Part shown: positions 5,687-6,436 of the stretch, one piece after another
Layout: the number at the start of each line of letters is the position of its first letter
Position numbering within the stretch: the stretch's first letter is position 1
NCBI GenBank assembly: GCA_964626505.1
Contig: CAZVFR010000207.1
Location: 1 to 6,436, forward strand
DNA length: 6,436 nucleotides
Direction: 5' to 3'
DNA from: CAZUGA01 sp964626505
Lineage (GTDB): Bacteria > Pseudomonadota > Gammaproteobacteria > Methylococcales > UBA1147
The notes under the pieces: model-generated
Told to the model about the DNA's origin: nothing
Databases searched by the model: none
Seen by the model: the letters and a program-made list of their open reading frames with translations, nothing else
Program-made: the position numbers and the translations under genes

Positions 5687-6103
5687 GATAAACCAACAGA
5701 TTTTAGATATTCCAAAAATATTATATTTCTAGGAGACCATATTAGAGCAAAACGGATTGATACGGCAATGTAGTAGGGACATGTTGCTTTGGTGATTGGT
5801 GTGAGCGTAGAAACGATCCATCATTGGGAAAACAATGTCACCAACCCAGTGGCATTCCACTATCCGAAAATAATGAATTTTCGAGGTTATTGTCCTATTC
5901 AATATCCCAAATCCTATGGGGATCAATTACGCCTTCATCGAAAACATCGAGGGTTGTCACACAGGCAACTTGGCAAGATATTGGGTGTTGATCCGGCATC
6001 GATATCGAGGTGGGAGAATGGGGCTGGGGAGCCGTGGATGAAGTTCAGAAACTTAATCGAAGGTTTTTATCGATCTCCGGGTCTTTACAATGAAGACTCG
6101 TAG
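5687..6103 (+). pseudogene. Double helix-turn-helix (XRE-type) regulator gene with two in-frame amber stops
   Basis: Read in one frame, this encodes DKPTDFRYSKNIIFLGDHIRAKRIDTAM, two consecutive TAG codons (5771-5776), then GHVALVIGVSVETIHHWENN, PKIMNFRGY, and a second HTH, YGDQLRLHRKHRGLSHRQ followed by LGKILGVDPASISRWENG. Both halves align end to end with a common two-HTH regulator family (LGDHIRKRRLDLxLLQxxVAxxIGVxxxTIxxWE...IPKIIxFLGY...LGxxLxxxRKxxGLSxxxLAxxLGVDPxTLxRWE). The two stops fall exactly where that consensus has L-Q, so no bases are missing. No clear start codon is found in the expected place. An N-terminally truncated product from 5789 would keep the second HTH only. The family would be a DNA-binding regulator; this copy is probably dead. 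Confidence 0.72.
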
Positions 6104-6328
6104 ATACATTTAAAAGTTGGATTAGCTGTCCGCATGGAGAATATCTATCGATGGGGACAGACAATCAAAAGCGGAAAAGCGAATAGGCTGTTGTCAATGG
6201 ACGACTTCATAAGACGATATGGGATATTAAATCGTCGCGTCAAGCGAATGAAACGTGATATTGGCAGAAAGAGCGAGGCTTCGCAGCATATAATGAAGTG
6301 GCTCAATTCAATTACTCTAACTTCATTA

Positions 6329-6362
6329 ATTCTATTATTGATAACGCAACCTGACCCCTAAC
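6329..6362. repeat. 34-nt direct repeat, copy 1
   Basis: The unit starts ATTCTATTATTGATAACG and ends CTGACCCCTAAC. It recurs 47 bp downstream with a single difference (GCAAC here, GTAAC there). On the minus strand the unit reads GTTAGGGGTCAGGTT at its start, a sequence type often seen in short dispersed intergenic repeats. Confidence 0.85.
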
Positions 6363-6375
6363 TCTGACCTTTTTG

Positions 6376-6409
6376 ATTCTATTATTGATAACGTAACCTG
6401 ACCCCTAAC
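6376..6409. repeat. 34-nt direct repeat, copy 2
   Basis: It matches copy 1 at 33 of 34 positions. The 13-nt spacer between the copies (TCTGACCTTTTTG) carries a further partial CTGACC motif, suggesting a small tandem array or an unequal duplication of a dispersed repeat. Confidence 0.85.
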
Positions 6410-6419
6410 CTACCTAGAC

Positions 6420-6436
6420 CTAGAAATCTTACTCCT
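6420..6436. repeat. 17-nt direct repeat, copy 2, cut by the window end
   Basis: It is identical to 5160-5176. To its left the match stops after at most one base, so this side is a sharp junction; to the right it may continue. On the minus strand it would join the front part of a copy of the unrecognised ORF to the 34-nt repeat region. Confidence 0.65.

Larger units (their letters stand above)
6104..6436. other. Intergenic remnant region with direct repeats, no supported gene
   Basis: A plus-strand frame from 6134 to 6361 (75 codons, MENIYRWGQTIKSGKANRLL at its start) is open but has no ribosome binding site. I recognise no family, and its last 15 or so codons fall in the direct repeat. It may be a decayed gene piece. 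The remainder holds two copies of a 34-nt repeat and, at the very end, the second copy of the 17-nt repeat. I see no promoter, terminator or RNA gene here. Confidence 0.5.

Noticed and set aside
6134..6361. Plus-strand ORF of 75 codons as a real gene
   Set aside because: There is no ribosome binding site or known family, and its end lies within the 34-nt direct repeat; it is described only as a possible remnant.
6329..6409. Direct repeats as a CRISPR array or integron attC site
   Set aside because: There are only two units with a 13-nt spacer, no integrase or Cas gene, and no attC-type core sites with a foldable structure.
6411..6428. CCTAGAAA near the window end as another MITE terminus
   Set aside because: Only eight bases match the MITE end and the next bases diverge; the 17-nt repeat with 5160-5176 explains the sequence better.

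Overview
The window looks like chromosomal DNA from an aerobic methylotroph, most likely a gammaproteobacterial methanotroph of the Methylococcales type, though that placement is inference. The main reason is a tandem pair of MtdB-type methylene-tetrahydromethanopterin dehydrogenase genes, which belong to the H4MPT-linked formaldehyde oxidation route. A DUF4404-like gene and a fragment resembling MtrB/PioB outer-membrane barrels fit the same background. Base composition is moderate and somewhat AT-rich.

Left part (1-2105, minus strand): a RibD C-terminal/dihydrofolate-reductase-like gene (1278-2105) is followed 28 nt downstream by a lipoprotein gene (1249 down to and past base 1). The lipoprotein gene is broken by a 163-bp palindromic MITE at 706-868. 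The element has 18-bp terminal inverted repeats with one mismatch and a perfect 5-bp target duplication (TTCAA). Removing the element plus one target copy (168 bp) restores one uninterrupted reading frame of at least 360 codons.

Middle part (2106-4561, plus strand): a 115-bp divergent intergenic region leads into two 301-residue MtdB paralogues (2221-3126 and 3253-4158), then a structured intergenic stretch and a DUF4404-type small protein (4298-4561). The paralogues are about 54% identical over their N-terminal 160 residues. They differ at the position after beta-2 of the nucleotide-binding fold (G-R in the first, D-H in the second), which suggests different NADP/NAD preference. The RibD-like reductase fires divergently from the dehydrogenases and may also act in pterin or flavin metabolism, but this is only context.

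Right part (4562-6436): a decayed accessory region. It starts with a perfect 17-bp inverted repeat and a 3' fragment of an outer-membrane protein gene. Then come an AT-rich unassigned minus-strand ORF, a minus-strand rho-independent terminator, the N-terminal stub of a lipoprotein resembling alpha/beta-hydrolase lipoproteins, a double-HTH gene broken by two consecutive in-frame amber codons, and a 34-nt direct repeat containing GACCCC. The last 17 bases of the window exactly repeat bases 5160-5176, so a duplication probably continues beyond the window.

No RNA genes, CRISPR arrays or intact transposase genes were seen. No complete new defence or metabolic system is visible. The most interesting signals are the MITE with strand-asymmetric RNA folding, the diverged mtdB pair, and the repeat-bounded decayed region at the right end.
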